This document shows positions 9,300 to 17,655 of a stretch of DNA of 64,000 bases, piece after piece. Each line of letters starts with the position of its first letter. Position 1 is the first letter of the stretch. Source of the stretch: SHVO01 sp041905525 (GTDB taxonomy: Bacteria; Pseudomonadota; Alphaproteobacteria; Rhodospirillales; Rhodospirillaceae). The notes beneath the pieces are model-generated. The model was not told the DNA's origin. It searched no databases and worked only from the letters and a program-made list of their open reading frames with translations. A program made the translations under genes and the position numbers. The stretch lies in the NCBI GenBank assembly GCA_041905525.1, contig JAYRKY010000012.1:1-64000 (forward strand), read 5' to 3'.

Positions 9300-10043
9300 C
9301 TATCCGGCGCGCCGGGCCCCGATGAGAAACTCCACGTTTCCCTCGGGCCCGGTGATTGGGCTCTTCTCAATGCCTTCAACAGCCCAGCCCGGCAGGCCCG
9401 ACACCCACGCCGAGATGGTCGCGCACACCTCTGCGTGAAGGGCCGGATCGCGCACGACGCCCTTTTTGCCGACGCGGTCTTTACCCACCTCAAACTGCGG
9501 CTTGATCAACGCAATCAGCCAGGCTCCGGGCACGGTGAGAGACAACGCCGCGGGCAACACGGTGCGCAGTCCTATGAAACTCGCATCGCAAACGACCGCG
9601 CCGATGGGGTCAGGAATAGACGGCGCATCCAGCATGCGGGCATTCGTGCGCTCCAGCACCACGACCCGCGGATCGACGCGGAGCTTATGGGCCAGCTGAC
9701 CGTAGCCGACATCCACGGCGTAAACCTTCGCCGCGCCGGAGGTCAGCAGAACATCGGTAAAGCCGCCCGTCGAGGCTCCAACGTCTATGCAAATGCGATC
9801 CCGCGCCTCAAAGCCAAAGTGAGTCATGCCATGAGCGAGCTTCAGACCGCCGCGCGACACCCAGGGATGGTCCTGCCCGCGGACGGACAGAGGTGTGTCC
9901 ACATTGAACTTGGTGCCCGCGGCAACCAGCTTCTGCTCCCCGGTGTATACCAAGCCCGCCATGATGAGAGCTTGCGCCTTGGTGCGGTTCTCGACCAGGC
10001 CTCGGTCGACCAGAAGCTGATCGAGGCGAACCTTCTCCGCCAC
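9300..10043 (-). CDS. tlyA: TlyA-family rRNA 2'-O-methyltransferase
   Basis: A 247-aa protein with an N-terminal S4 RNA-binding domain (RLDQLLVDRGLVENRTKAQALIMAG), then an FtsJ-like Rossmann methyltransferase with IDVGASTGGFTDVLL and the YAVDVGYGQL segment typical of TlyA/hemolysin A. It methylates 2'-hydroxyls of cytidines in rRNA in characterised members. It lies 6 nt after dxs in the isoprenoid operon, as in many alphaproteobacteria. Confidence 0.92.
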   Translation of the reverse strand: MAEKVRLDQLLVDRGLVENRTKAQALIMAGLVYTGEQKLVAAGTKFNVDTPLSVRGQDHPWVSRGGLKLAHGMTHFGFEARDRICIDVGASTGGFTDVLLTSGAAKVYAVDVGYGQLAHKLRVDPRVVVLERTNARMLDAPSIPDPIGAVVCDASFIGLRTVLPAALSLTVPGAWLIALIKPQFEVGKDRVGKKGVVRDPALHAEVCATISAWVSGLPGWAVEGIEKSPITGPEGNVEFLIGARRAG

Positions 10044-10049
10044 GCGCGG

Positions 10050-11978
10050 TTACGCCCGTGCTGGCTTGTCGCCCGCGACGGCGCCGAGCGCCGTCAACGC
10101 CGTCTGCGCGATGGAGGCCGCCGAAAGTCCGGCCGCCTGCAGCTGGTCCTCGGGCTTTGCGTGCTCGAAGAAAACATCGGGCATGCAAAGCGTGCGGATC
10201 TTCAGACCGTGATCGAGCAGACCGCGCGCGGCCAGATGCTGCAGCACGCTTGCGCCAAAGCCGCCCGACGATCCCTCTTCCGCCGTCACGAGGACCTCAT
10301 GGGTCCGTGCCAGCCGTTCAATAAGAGCCGCGTCGAGCGGCTTGGCAAAGCGCGCGTCCACGACTGTGGTCGAAAGCCCGCGTGCCGCCAGATCGTCGGC
10401 CGCCTTCAAACATTCGGCCAGACGCGTGCCCAGGCTGAGCAACGCGACCTTCGAGCCTTCGCGGATCACGCGGCCTTTGCCGATTTCAAGCGGGGTGCCG
10501 CGCTCCGGCAGGTCGAGTCCCACCCCCTCGCCGCGCGGATATCGCACAGCGATCGGCCCGGTGTTGTGGGCGGCGGCCGTCGCCACCATGTGCATGAGTT
10601 CCAGTTCGTCCGCCGCCGCCATGATCACCATGTTCGGCAGGCACGAGAGGTACGCCAAATCGAATGATCCCTGGTGCGTCGCGCCGTCAGCGCCGACGAA
10701 CCCGGCACGGTCCATTGCAAAGCGAACCGGTAGGTTCTGCACGGCGACATCATGGACAACCTGGTCATAGGCGCGCTGCAGGAAGGTCGAATAGATCGCG
10801 CAGAACGGCTTATAGCCTTCCGTCGCCAAGCCGGCGGCGAACGTCACCGCGTGCTGCTCGGCGATGCCCACATCGAAACACCGGTCCGGATATTTGTCGG
10901 CGAACTTGTCGAGGCCGGTGCCGCTGGGCATGGCGGCGTTGATCGCGATGACTTTATCGTCGGCGGCGGCTTCCGCCATCAGCGCCTTGGCAAAAACATT
11001 TGTGTAAGACGGCGCCTGTGTTGCCGCTTTAGCCTGGGTTCCGGACACGACGTCGAACTTTGTCACGCCGTGATACTTGTCGGCCGAAGCTTCCGCGGGC
11101 GGGTAGCCCTTGCCCTTCTTCGTCACGGCATGGATCAGGATCGGCCCGGTCGCTTCGCGGTCGCGCACATTGCGCAGTACCGGGACGAGTTGATCGATCC
11201 GATGTCCGTCAATGGGGCCCACGTAGTAGAAGCCCAGTTCCTCGAAGAGCGTTCCACCGGTCACCATCCCGCGGCCGTATTCCTCGACGCGACGCGCCGC
11301 GTTTTCCAGCGGCTTCGGGAAGCGCGTGGCAATTTGCTTCAGCGCCTCGCGTATACCCAGATACGAATGCGATGAGAACAGGCGCGAAAGGTAAGCGCTC
11401 ATGGCGCCAACAGGAGGGGCGATCGACATGTCGTTATCATTGAGGATAACGATCAATCGGCTTTTCAAGCTTCCCGCGTTGTTCATGGCCTCGTAGGCCA
11501 TTCCCGCGCTCATGGCACCATCGCCGATCACGGCGATGACGTGATTGTCTCCCCCCGAAAGGTCGCGTGCGACCGCCATGCCAAGGCCGGCGGAGATGGA
11601 TGTCGAGCTGTGCCCCGCGCCGAAGGGATCGTATTCACTCTCGCTGCGGAGGGTGAAGCCGGACAATCCGTCCTTCTGGCGGATGGTCGACATGCGCTCC
11701 CGCCGTCCGGTGAGAATCTTGTGCGGATAACATTGGTGGCCCACGTCCCAGATCAGCCGATCCTTCGGCGTCTCGAACACGTGATGGAGCGCGACCGTGA
11801 GTTCCACGACGCCCAGCCCGGCGCCTAGATGGCCGCCGGTGCGCGAAACCTGATGAATCAGGTCGGCGCGCAATTCATCGGCAAGTTGCGTCAGCTGTTC
11901 GATGGACAGATTGCGAAGGTCGCGCGAAGACGCGACACGGTCGAGCAGCGGTGTTTGGGGGGCGCCGGAAGACGACAT
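10050..11978 (-). CDS. dxs: 1-deoxy-D-xylulose-5-phosphate synthase
   Basis: A 642-aa thiamine-diphosphate transketolase-type enzyme that makes DXP from pyruvate and glyceraldehyde-3-phosphate, the first step of the MEP isoprenoid pathway. Visible are VGHQCYPHKILTGRR, the ThDP site GDGAMSAGMAYEAMNN and DVGIAEQHAVTFAAGLA with the conserved Glu. The start MSSSGAPQTP (ATG 11978) gives the family length; the longer open frame upstream is not needed. It lies 22 nt after ispA. Confidence 0.96.
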   Translation of the reverse strand: MSSSGAPQTPLLDRVASSRDLRNLSIEQLTQLADELRADLIHQVSRTGGHLGAGLGVVELTVALHHVFETPKDRLIWDVGHQCYPHKILTGRRERMSTIRQKDGLSGFTLRSESEYDPFGAGHSSTSISAGLGMAVARDLSGGDNHVIAVIGDGAMSAGMAYEAMNNAGSLKSRLIVILNDNDMSIAPPVGAMSAYLSRLFSSHSYLGIREALKQIATRFPKPLENAARRVEEYGRGMVTGGTLFEELGFYYVGPIDGHRIDQLVPVLRNVRDREATGPILIHAVTKKGKGYPPAEASADKYHGVTKFDVVSGTQAKAATQAPSYTNVFAKALMAEAAADDKVIAINAAMPSGTGLDKFADKYPDRCFDVGIAEQHAVTFAAGLATEGYKPFCAIYSTFLQRAYDQVVHDVAVQNLPVRFAMDRAGFVGADGATHQGSFDLAYLSCLPNMVIMAAADELELMHMVATAAAHNTGPIAVRYPRGEGVGLDLPERGTPLEIGKGRVIREGSKVALLSLGTRLAECLKAADDLAARGLSTTVVDARFAKPLDAALIERLARTHEVLVTAEEGSSGGFGASVLQHLAARGLLDHGLKIRTLCMPDVFFEHAKPEDQLQAAGLSAASIAQTALTALGAVAGDKPARA

Positions 11979-12000
11979 AAAGCAACTCACGCGAAATAGA

Positions 12001-12921
12001 CTAGGACCGCCGCTCCACGGCAAAGAACGCCGCTTGCCGAAGCACACCCGCGCGGTCGCCAAACCCGGTGAGATGACGCGCGGCCGTTTCAGCCAGTTCA
12101 CGAGCATAAGTCTTAGCACCTTCGAGCCCCAGGCGGGACACAAAAGTCGCCTTTCCGGCCGCGGCGTCCTTGCCCGTGGCCTTGCCCGTTACCGAAGCCG
12201 ACGATTCGACATCGAGGACGTCATCGGCGATCTGGAATGCGAGTCCCATCGCCATTCCGTAGGCGCCGAGAGCATCGCAGTCCGGTGGTGACGCTCCGCC
12301 CAGCACAGCGCCCAATCTGCATGAGCCCGCAATCAGGCACCCGGTCTTCATGTCCTGAAGGCGGGTCAGGCCGGCCTGGTCCAGGTCGAGGCCCGCGGCC
12401 ATCAGATCGATCATCTGGCCGCCCACCATGCCCCTGGCGCCCGACACGGCCGCGAGTTCCGCCACAAGGTTGGCCCGCACCGCACCATCCGAATGGGTCG
12501 CGGGATCGGCGAGCACAGCGAAGGCTTCCGTGAGCAAAGCGTCCCCGGCCAGAATCGCCGTGGCCTCGTCGTACTTCTTGTGGACCGTGGGACGTCCCCG
12601 ACGGAGGTCGTCGTCGTCCATCGCCGGCAAGTCGTCATGAACGAGCGAATAGCAATGGACCATCTCGATGGCGGCGGCGACACGAAGGGCTTGAGACCGC
12701 GGCGCGTCAAATAGCGCGGCGCTCGTGCAGACGAGAAACGGGCGTAGCCGCTTGCCGCCGTCCAACGCGGCATAACGCATCGCTTCGATGACACGGTTCT
12801 CAGGGCCGGGCGCGTTCGGCAGGAGGCGGTCGAGTTCCGCATTCGTCGCAGCCGCGACCTCGGAAAGGACCGACTTGAAATCGGCGGAGACGTCCGTCCG
12901 CACCACGGCCGCGTCAGTCAC
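12001..12921 (-). CDS. ispA: farnesyl/geranyl diphosphate synthase (polyprenyl synthetase)
   Basis: A 306-aa all-helical prenyl transferase. The first Asp-rich motif is LVHDDLPAMDDDDLRRG with the two-residue insertion typical of bacterial short-chain FPP synthases. The second is FQIADDVLDV. It joins IPP and DMAPP to FPP. It begins with GTG (12921), overlapping the xseB stop by 8 nt. Its place between xseB and dxs is the classical arrangement. Confidence 0.95.
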   Translation of the reverse strand: MTDAAVVRTDVSADFKSVLSEVAAATNAELDRLLPNAPGPENRVIEAMRYAALDGGKRLRPFLVCTSAALFDAPRSQALRVAAAIEMVHCYSLVHDDLPAMDDDDLRRGRPTVHKKYDEATAILAGDALLTEAFAVLADPATHSDGAVRANLVAELAAVSGARGMVGGQMIDLMAAGLDLDQAGLTRLQDMKTGCLIAGSCRLGAVLGGASPPDCDALGAYGMAMGLAFQIADDVLDVESSASVTGKATGKDAAAGKATFVSRLGLEGAKTYARELAETAARHLTGFGDRAGVLRQAAFFAVERRS

Positions 12922-13159
12922 TCGCCGGCTCCAAGCCGAGCGTTTTGCCGATGCCCGTGATTTTTTCCACTTTGGTGCGCGCTTCTGCGAGTTTGCTTTC
13001 GCAGTGGGTCTTCAGGGCTGTGCCGCGCTCGTAGGCCTTTACGGCGTCGTCCAATTTCACCTGTCCACTCTCCAGCTCACGGACAATGCGTTCGAGTTCC
13101 TTCATCGCTTCCTCGAAGCCCATGGCCGCGATATCGGCGGGTATGGTGCCTTTCGCCAT
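12914..13159 (-). CDS. xseB: exodeoxyribonuclease VII small subunit
   Basis: An 81-aa helical protein with the XseB core (FEEAMKELERIVRELESGQ followed by LDDAVKAYERGTAL). It partners XseA, which is not in this window, in single-strand DNA degradation. I chose the ATG at 13159, 12 nt after the deacetylase stop. It overlaps ispA by 8 nt, so it is the small upstream member of the isoprenoid operon. Confidence 0.93.
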   Translation of the reverse strand: MAKGTIPADIAAMGFEEAMKELERIVRELESGQVKLDDAVKAYERGTALKTHCESKLAEARTKVEKITGIGKTLGLEPASD

Positions 13160-13170
13160 CTCGTGATCCT

Positions 13171-14103
13171 TCAGTCTTTCGCCATTAACGTTTGGACGTG
13201 CGCCGTAACGCAGTCCGCCAATGCGCCGACGTTGTAGCCGCCTTCCAGGACCGATACTACCCGGCCCCCGCATACTTTACCCGCCACATCCATGAGAGCG
13301 GCCGTCGCCCAGGCAAAATCGCTTTCCGTCAGCCGAAGCTCGGCCAGTGGATCATCGCGGTGGGCATCGAACCCCGCGGAAATCACCAGAAGTCCCGGCT
13401 TGAAGGCTTCAAGGGCCGGCAAAATCTCGTCGGTGAAACGTCCGCGGAACACATCGGAGCCGCTTCCCGCTGCGAGCGGCACATTGACGATATTTCCATG
13501 CGCGCCGCGTTCTTTCGCACCGCCCGTCCCCGGATAGAAAGGGTACTGATGGCTCGAGGCATAGAATGCGTCGGCGTCATTCCAGAACATCTCCTGGGTT
13601 CCATTGCCGTGATGGACATCGAAATCGACGACGGCGATGCGTTGGTGCCCATGCGCGGCCCGTGCCTGCATGGCTCCGACCACCGCATTGTTCACGAGGC
13701 AAAATCCCATCGCACGCGTCGATTCCGCGTGATGACCCGGCGGTCGGACGGCGCAGAATGCATTTTGTACTTCGCCCTTTGCCACCGCGTCCACGGCCCG
13801 AACCACTGCGCCGGCCGCACGCTGCATGGCGTCTCCGGAGCCCGGCGATAGGACTGTGTCGGAATCGATCTGCCGTAAGGCGCGCTCGGGCACTGCCTTC
13901 AGAATATTGGAGACAAAGTCTCCAGGATGCGCACGCGCCATGGCTTCGAGGCTCGCGCGCGGCGCCTCCTCGCGTATCAAACCGCGAAAGTCGTCCTGCT
14001 CCATCGCCTTGAGAACCGACCTGAGCCTGTCGGGCCGTTCCGGGTGATAAGCGCCGGTATCGTGAGCTAGGCAATCGCCGTGGGTAATGAAGAGCGTCGT
14101 CAT
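13171..14103 (-). CDS. histone deacetylase-family protein (acetoin utilisation/acetylpolyamine type)
   Basis: A 310-aa zinc amidohydrolase. It has the N-terminal YHPERPDRL, the PPGHHA motif with the tandem His pair, the DFDVHHGNGTQEMFW metal-binding segment, and the later ISAGFDAHRDDPLA with a metal-ligand Asp. The catalytic residues look intact. Bacterial homologues deacetylate polyamines or other small molecules or proteins; the substrate here is unknown. It is the first gene of the xseB-ispA-dxs-tlyA run. Confidence 0.92.
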   Translation of the reverse strand: MTTLFITHGDCLAHDTGAYHPERPDRLRSVLKAMEQDDFRGLIREEAPRASLEAMARAHPGDFVSNILKAVPERALRQIDSDTVLSPGSGDAMQRAAGAVVRAVDAVAKGEVQNAFCAVRPPGHHAESTRAMGFCLVNNAVVGAMQARAAHGHQRIAVVDFDVHHGNGTQEMFWNDADAFYASSHQYPFYPGTGGAKERGAHGNIVNVPLAAGSGSDVFRGRFTDEILPALEAFKPGLLVISAGFDAHRDDPLAELRLTESDFAWATAALMDVAGKVCGGRVVSVLEGGYNVGALADCVTAHVQTLMAKD

Positions 14104-14160
14104 TTCTCCTTCTTATCACGGCGTCTGTCGCAGAGACTACCGGCGGTCTATCATTCCGCC

Positions 14161-15039
14161 ATGACATTTCGAATTGGGGTGGATCTCGGGGGCACCAAGA
14201 TCGAGGCCATCGCGCTCGCCCGCGATGGGCGTGAAGCCTTTCGGCAAAGGGTGCCGACACCGGCGGGCAACTATGAGGCGACCGTCCGCGCCATCGCCGA
14301 TCTTGTGCGCGCAGCCGATTCCGCGACCGGCGCCACGGGGACTATCGGCGTCGGCATCCCCGGCGCGATCTCGCCGGCGACCGGCCTCATCAAGAACGCG
14401 AACTCCACCTGCCTGATCGGTCATGCGCTCGATCGTGATATCGAGGCCGCGGTTGGACGGCCGGTCCGCCTCGCGAACGACGCCGATTGTTTCACTTTGT
14501 CCGAAGCCGTGGACGGCGCGGCGGCCGGAGCGTCTATCGTCTTCGGCGTTATCTTAGGTACGGGCGTCGGTGGCGGATTGGTGATCGACAAGAGACCGAT
14601 CAGCGGCCCCAACGCCATTACCGGCGAGTGGGGCCATAACCCGCTGCCCTGGACGTGGGACAACGAGCGGCCCGGACCGAGCTGCTATTGCGGCCGGTCC
14701 GGCTGCATCGAGACCTTTCTCTCGGGGCCAGGACTGACGCGCGATCACGGACGCGGCTGGAGCGCCGAGCGAATTGCATCTTCCCGCGACCCGGACGCTC
14801 AGGCTGCGATGGACCGGTATGTCGAGCGGTTGGCGCGCGGCTTGGCGCACGTCATCAACATCCTTGATCCCCATGTCATCGTTCTCGGCGGTGGGCTGTC
14901 GCGGATCGCCCGTCTGTATACCGACGTACCGCGACACTGGTCGGCGGGCGTATTCTCTGATGCGGTGGCCACGCGTCTGGTGCCGCCGCGTCACGGAGAT
15001 TCGTCCGGCGTCCGCGGCGCCGCGTGGCTTTGGCCCTGA
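14161..15039 (+). CDS. ROK-family sugar kinase
   Basis: A 292-aa ASKHA kinase. The N-terminal phosphate loop is GVDLGGTKIEAIAL, followed by TIGVGIPGAI, LANDADCFTLSE, GTGVGGG and the zinc/ROK signature region CYCGRSGCIETFLSGPGL. This profile fits a fructokinase or N-acetylglucosamine kinase. The start at 14161 places the phosphate loop right at the N-terminus as usual. It diverges from the deacetylase. Which sugar it phosphorylates cannot be told. Confidence 0.9.
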   Translation: MTFRIGVDLGGTKIEAIALARDGREAFRQRVPTPAGNYEATVRAIADLVRAADSATGATGTIGVGIPGAISPATGLIKNANSTCLIGHALDRDIEAAVGRPVRLANDADCFTLSEAVDGAAAGASIVFGVILGTGVGGGLVIDKRPISGPNAITGEWGHNPLPWTWDNERPGPSCYCGRSGCIETFLSGPGLTRDHGRGWSAERIASSRDPDAQAAMDRYVERLARGLAHVINILDPHVIVLGGGLSRIARLYTDVPRHWSAGVFSDAVATRLVPPRHGDSSGVRGAAWLWP

Positions 15040-15044
15040 AGGCC

Positions 15045-15905
15045 CTAGCACTCCGGCTTTACGGCCTCGAGGTCGACGAGTTTGAAGCCGATCGTGAAGT
15101 TGCCGAAGTCCTGGGTCATTGAACGGCTGATGCCGGAAGGTAGCATCTGCATGCCAAGCTCATATTCGGGCGTGGACTTGGTCGCCGAGGCGGCGAAATA
15201 AGCAAGGCTCATGGGAAAGTACTGGCCGGCACTGACCGCGCTGGGATCTTCCTTCCTGAGGATCGCGGTTCCGTCGCGCGACCCCGCGATAGTGGCGGTG
15301 ACGCGGAACGGACCCTGATCGAACGATCCATCGATCACGTCGCTGCTGAAGAAGGTCTTCCCCGCCGCGGCGCTTTGCAGCAGCGCGATCGTGTGCGCCG
15401 TCGAGAGCAATGTCCCCGGTGCGAGGTCGAACGTCGTCGGCTTGTCGGCTTCGTAGGTCGCAACGCCAGACCCGTCCGGCTTCAAGGTGATGGTGCCGCG
15501 ATAGGTCTTCGCCGCCTTGCCGTTTTCCAGGGTTTGCATCGTAAAGCTGGAGAAGCGCCCGTTCTTGGCTTCCCAGGATGCATAGCGTTGATCGACCTTC
15601 TGGACGGAGCCATCCGAGAACGCGAGGTCCATGGTGATGTTGCTTTCGATCGTATACCCCTCGCAGCGGTCTGCGAGCGTATAGATCATGCTGCCCCGCG
15701 CGGCCCTGACGCCCTCGCCCGGCACCGTTTTCAGGAGGTTCAGCTCGTAGATGGCCTTGTGTGACGCGAGACCGGGTTTGGCACTTTGAGCCGGCGCAAG
15801 GGGCGCCGCGGCCAACACATTCCCGGCCGCGATGCTTAAACCCGCAACCACGCAGGCCCGCAGAGCAAACCACCGTCCCGCCAACAGCTTCCGCGCCAAA
15901 TTCAC
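15045..15905 (-). CDS. eipB: EipB-family periplasmic envelope protein (DUF1849)
   Basis: A 286-aa exported protein. The N-terminal signal peptide ends near AAGNVLAAAP. The body matches DUF1849/EipB, known from Brucella as a periplasmic beta-spiral protein that supports cell-envelope integrity. Motifs are SHKAIYELNL near the N-terminus, one Cys in ADRCEGYTIE and a second as the very last residue (KPEC), matching the conserved disulfide of the family. It converges on the ROK kinase with 5 nt between the stops. Its partners are not in this window. Confidence 0.88.
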   Translation of the reverse strand: MNLARKLLAGRWFALRACVVAGLSIAAGNVLAAAPLAPAQSAKPGLASHKAIYELNLLKTVPGEGVRAARGSMIYTLADRCEGYTIESNITMDLAFSDGSVQKVDQRYASWEAKNGRFSSFTMQTLENGKAAKTYRGTITLKPDGSGVATYEADKPTTFDLAPGTLLSTAHTIALLQSAAAGKTFFSSDVIDGSFDQGPFRVTATIAGSRDGTAILRKEDPSAVSAGQYFPMSLAYFAASATKSTPEYELGMQMLPSGISRSMTQDFGNFTIGFKLVDLEAVKPEC

Positions 15906-16228
15906 ATCGACCTCATCTGCAATTCCGTCGCTAATCTCGCACAGATACGGCGCCCGCGATTCGTCTATTTCGTTTTTGACTCAAAACAATTTATCGTACG
16001 GAGAAGGGCCTAATTTTGGCTCGCAAAGGCTGAGGCGAGACCGCAGTCAATCCCTGCGAAAAGCGCAGGTTTTCGGGCCTTTTCCCGCCCCGTCACACCT
16101 GAACGCGCGGGCCTCCCACTCTACAATATCTATGGTTGAAGGTTTGCCCTCATCACCAACTTAGTTTATTGACGCGGCCTTCCGCGGTTCAGACAATGCG
16201 GAAAAAATAGGGGTACGGGGGAACGGGG
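15906..16228. other. intergenic region before the diguanylate cyclase
   Basis: A 323-nt stretch with no convincing gene. It contains a short hairpin CCTGCG-aaaag-CGCAGG at 16053-16069 followed by TTTT, which may act as a weak terminator or leader structure. Promoters for the divergent eipB and the cyclase should lie here; I could not assign boxes. Confidence 0.5.
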
Positions 16229-16957
16229 ATGCCCGGGGAGCCGGAACCGAAGCGCACGGCCGCTGAGGGTTCTGATCCATCTTCAAAGTCGATCGTCACC
16301 AAGTTGACGGAACTGGTCCGGTTCACGGAGCAGGCCGCGCCCGCGCGCGAATCCGAAGGCGCCGGCGCAATCGTGGAAATTGCAAAACTCGCCCATGCAC
16401 TGGTCGAGGAAATCACCGAGCATCTCAAGAGCCAGGAGCGCCGGATCGGCGAGCTTGAGAATCTGGCCACCACCGACGGCCTCACCCGTGTCCTCAATCG
16501 GCGCGGCTTCGAGGACGCGCTCACCCATGAGTTGTCCGTCGCCCGCCGTCATGGTGTCGGCGGTGTGCTCATCTTCGTCGATCTCGACGAATTCAAACCG
16601 GTCAACGACACTTATGGCCACGCCGCCGGCGATGAAGTGCTGATGACGGTGGCCAACCTACTGCGCGGGCATATCCGTGACACGGACTATATCGGACGCC
16701 TCGGAGGCGACGAATTCGCGATCCTCTTGCCGCGCTCAAATAAGCGCAACGGCGTTCGCCGCGCCGAGGATCTCGACCGCAAGCTCAACAACGCCTACGC
16801 GGCATGGGACGGCGTACAGATCCCGATCAAGGCGAGTTGCGGGGTCCATATGTACGCCGCGAAGGCGGAGGTGAAGCCTCTGCTGGAAGCTGCCGACGCC
16901 GCGATGTACAAGATCAAGCAGGAACGGCGCGCCCGTTTGAACCTGAAGGTTCGCTAG
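16229..16957 (+). CDS. GGDEF-domain diguanylate cyclase
   Basis: A 242-aa soluble protein. Residues 1-80 form a helical, probably coiled-coil N-terminal region with no membrane segment. Residues 80-240 are a GGDEF domain: ATTDGLTRVLNRRGF, then FVDLDEFKPVND, then intact GGDEF at 159-163. An inhibitory RxxD site (RDTD, 150-153) sits exactly five residues before it, so product inhibition by cyclic di-GMP is expected. The active-site sequence predicts real cyclase activity. Confidence 0.92.
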   Translation: MPGEPEPKRTAAEGSDPSSKSIVTKLTELVRFTEQAAPARESEGAGAIVEIAKLAHALVEEITEHLKSQERRIGELENLATTDGLTRVLNRRGFEDALTHELSVARRHGVGGVLIFVDLDEFKPVNDTYGHAAGDEVLMTVANLLRGHIRDTDYIGRLGGDEFAILLPRSNKRNGVRRAEDLDRKLNNAYAAWDGVQIPIKASCGVHMYAAKAEVKPLLEAADAAMYKIKQERRARLNLKVR

Positions 16958-16996
16958 CCGCGGCCCCTTGCGGTCGCGATCACCGAAGGGGGTACA

Positions 16997-17599
16997 ATGA
17001 AATTCCATCCGGCACTACTTACGTTCCTTACCGTCTTCATCCCGCTGCAGGCGAATTCACACTTCGCCCTACTCGAACCGACGCCAACTCTTGTCCTGGA
17101 CGAGCGCGGGGATCCGCAGAAGCCTGAACCCTGCGGTGGAACAACGAGCGGCTCGGCCCAGCCCACCAAAGTCGTGACCCCGATCAAGGGCGGCACGCAG
17201 CTCCATATCAAGGTCAAGGAAACGGTTTACCATCCGGGCCACTATCGTATCGCGCTCGCGGCGCAACCGCTGGATCTGCCTGCGGATCCCGAAACCGTGA
17301 CACGCGAGACAGAGAAGGGCCCCTACTCCGTGTCTGCGAAGATCGAGAAGGATCCCAAACCTCCTGTCATCGCGGACGGGGTCTTCGTGCATACCGAGCG
17401 CGTGCCCTCCGGAACCATCTGGGAAACGGATGTCCGTATCCCGAACATCGATTGCGAGAAGTGCACCCTTCAGGTGATCCAGTGGATGGCCGAACACCGC
17501 TTCAATCCGGAAGGTGGATATACCTACCACCACTGCGCCGAGTTGAAGATTACGGCCGATCCCGCCCTCCCGCGCGATGCGGGCTGGCTCAAGAAGTAA
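16997..17599 (+). CDS. secreted LPMO-like protein (SCE4755-type polysaccharide monooxygenase-like)
   Basis: A 200-aa exported protein. The signal peptide (FHPALLTFLTVFIPLQANS) is cleaved, by prediction, directly before His22, so the mature chain would start with His, the hallmark of a copper histidine brace. A second His candidate is in YHPGHYRIAL (79-82). Four cysteines (46, 153, 156, 180) and GYTYHHCAEL near the C-terminus complete the pattern. This looks like the uncharacterised SCE4755 group related to lytic polysaccharide monooxygenases. The substrate is unknown; no chitinase or cellulase is nearby. Confidence 0.65.
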   Translation: MKFHPALLTFLTVFIPLQANSHFALLEPTPTLVLDERGDPQKPEPCGGTTSGSAQPTKVVTPIKGGTQLHIKVKETVYHPGHYRIALAAQPLDLPADPETVTRETEKGPYSVSAKIEKDPKPPVIADGVFVHTERVPSGTIWETDVRIPNIDCEKCTLQVIQWMAEHRFNPEGGYTYHHCAELKITADPALPRDAGWLKK

Positions 17600-17605
17600 A
17601 GCCCA

Positions 17606-17637
17606 CAAAAAAAGCCGGCCCGATGGCCGGCTTTTTC
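17606..17637. terminator. bidirectional terminator between LPMO-like gene and aspS
   Basis: The perfect stem AAAGCCGGCC-cgat-GGCCGGCTTT is flanked by A-rich sequence on the left and TTTCTTT on the right. It can end both the LPMO-like gene and the convergent aspS. Confidence 0.9.
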
Positions 17638-17655
17638 TTTGCCTCAAAGAAGAGA

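Noticed and set aside
9435..10667. A 410-aa plus-strand open frame across tlyA and dxs
   Set aside because: It is antisense to two conserved genes and has no recognisable domain.
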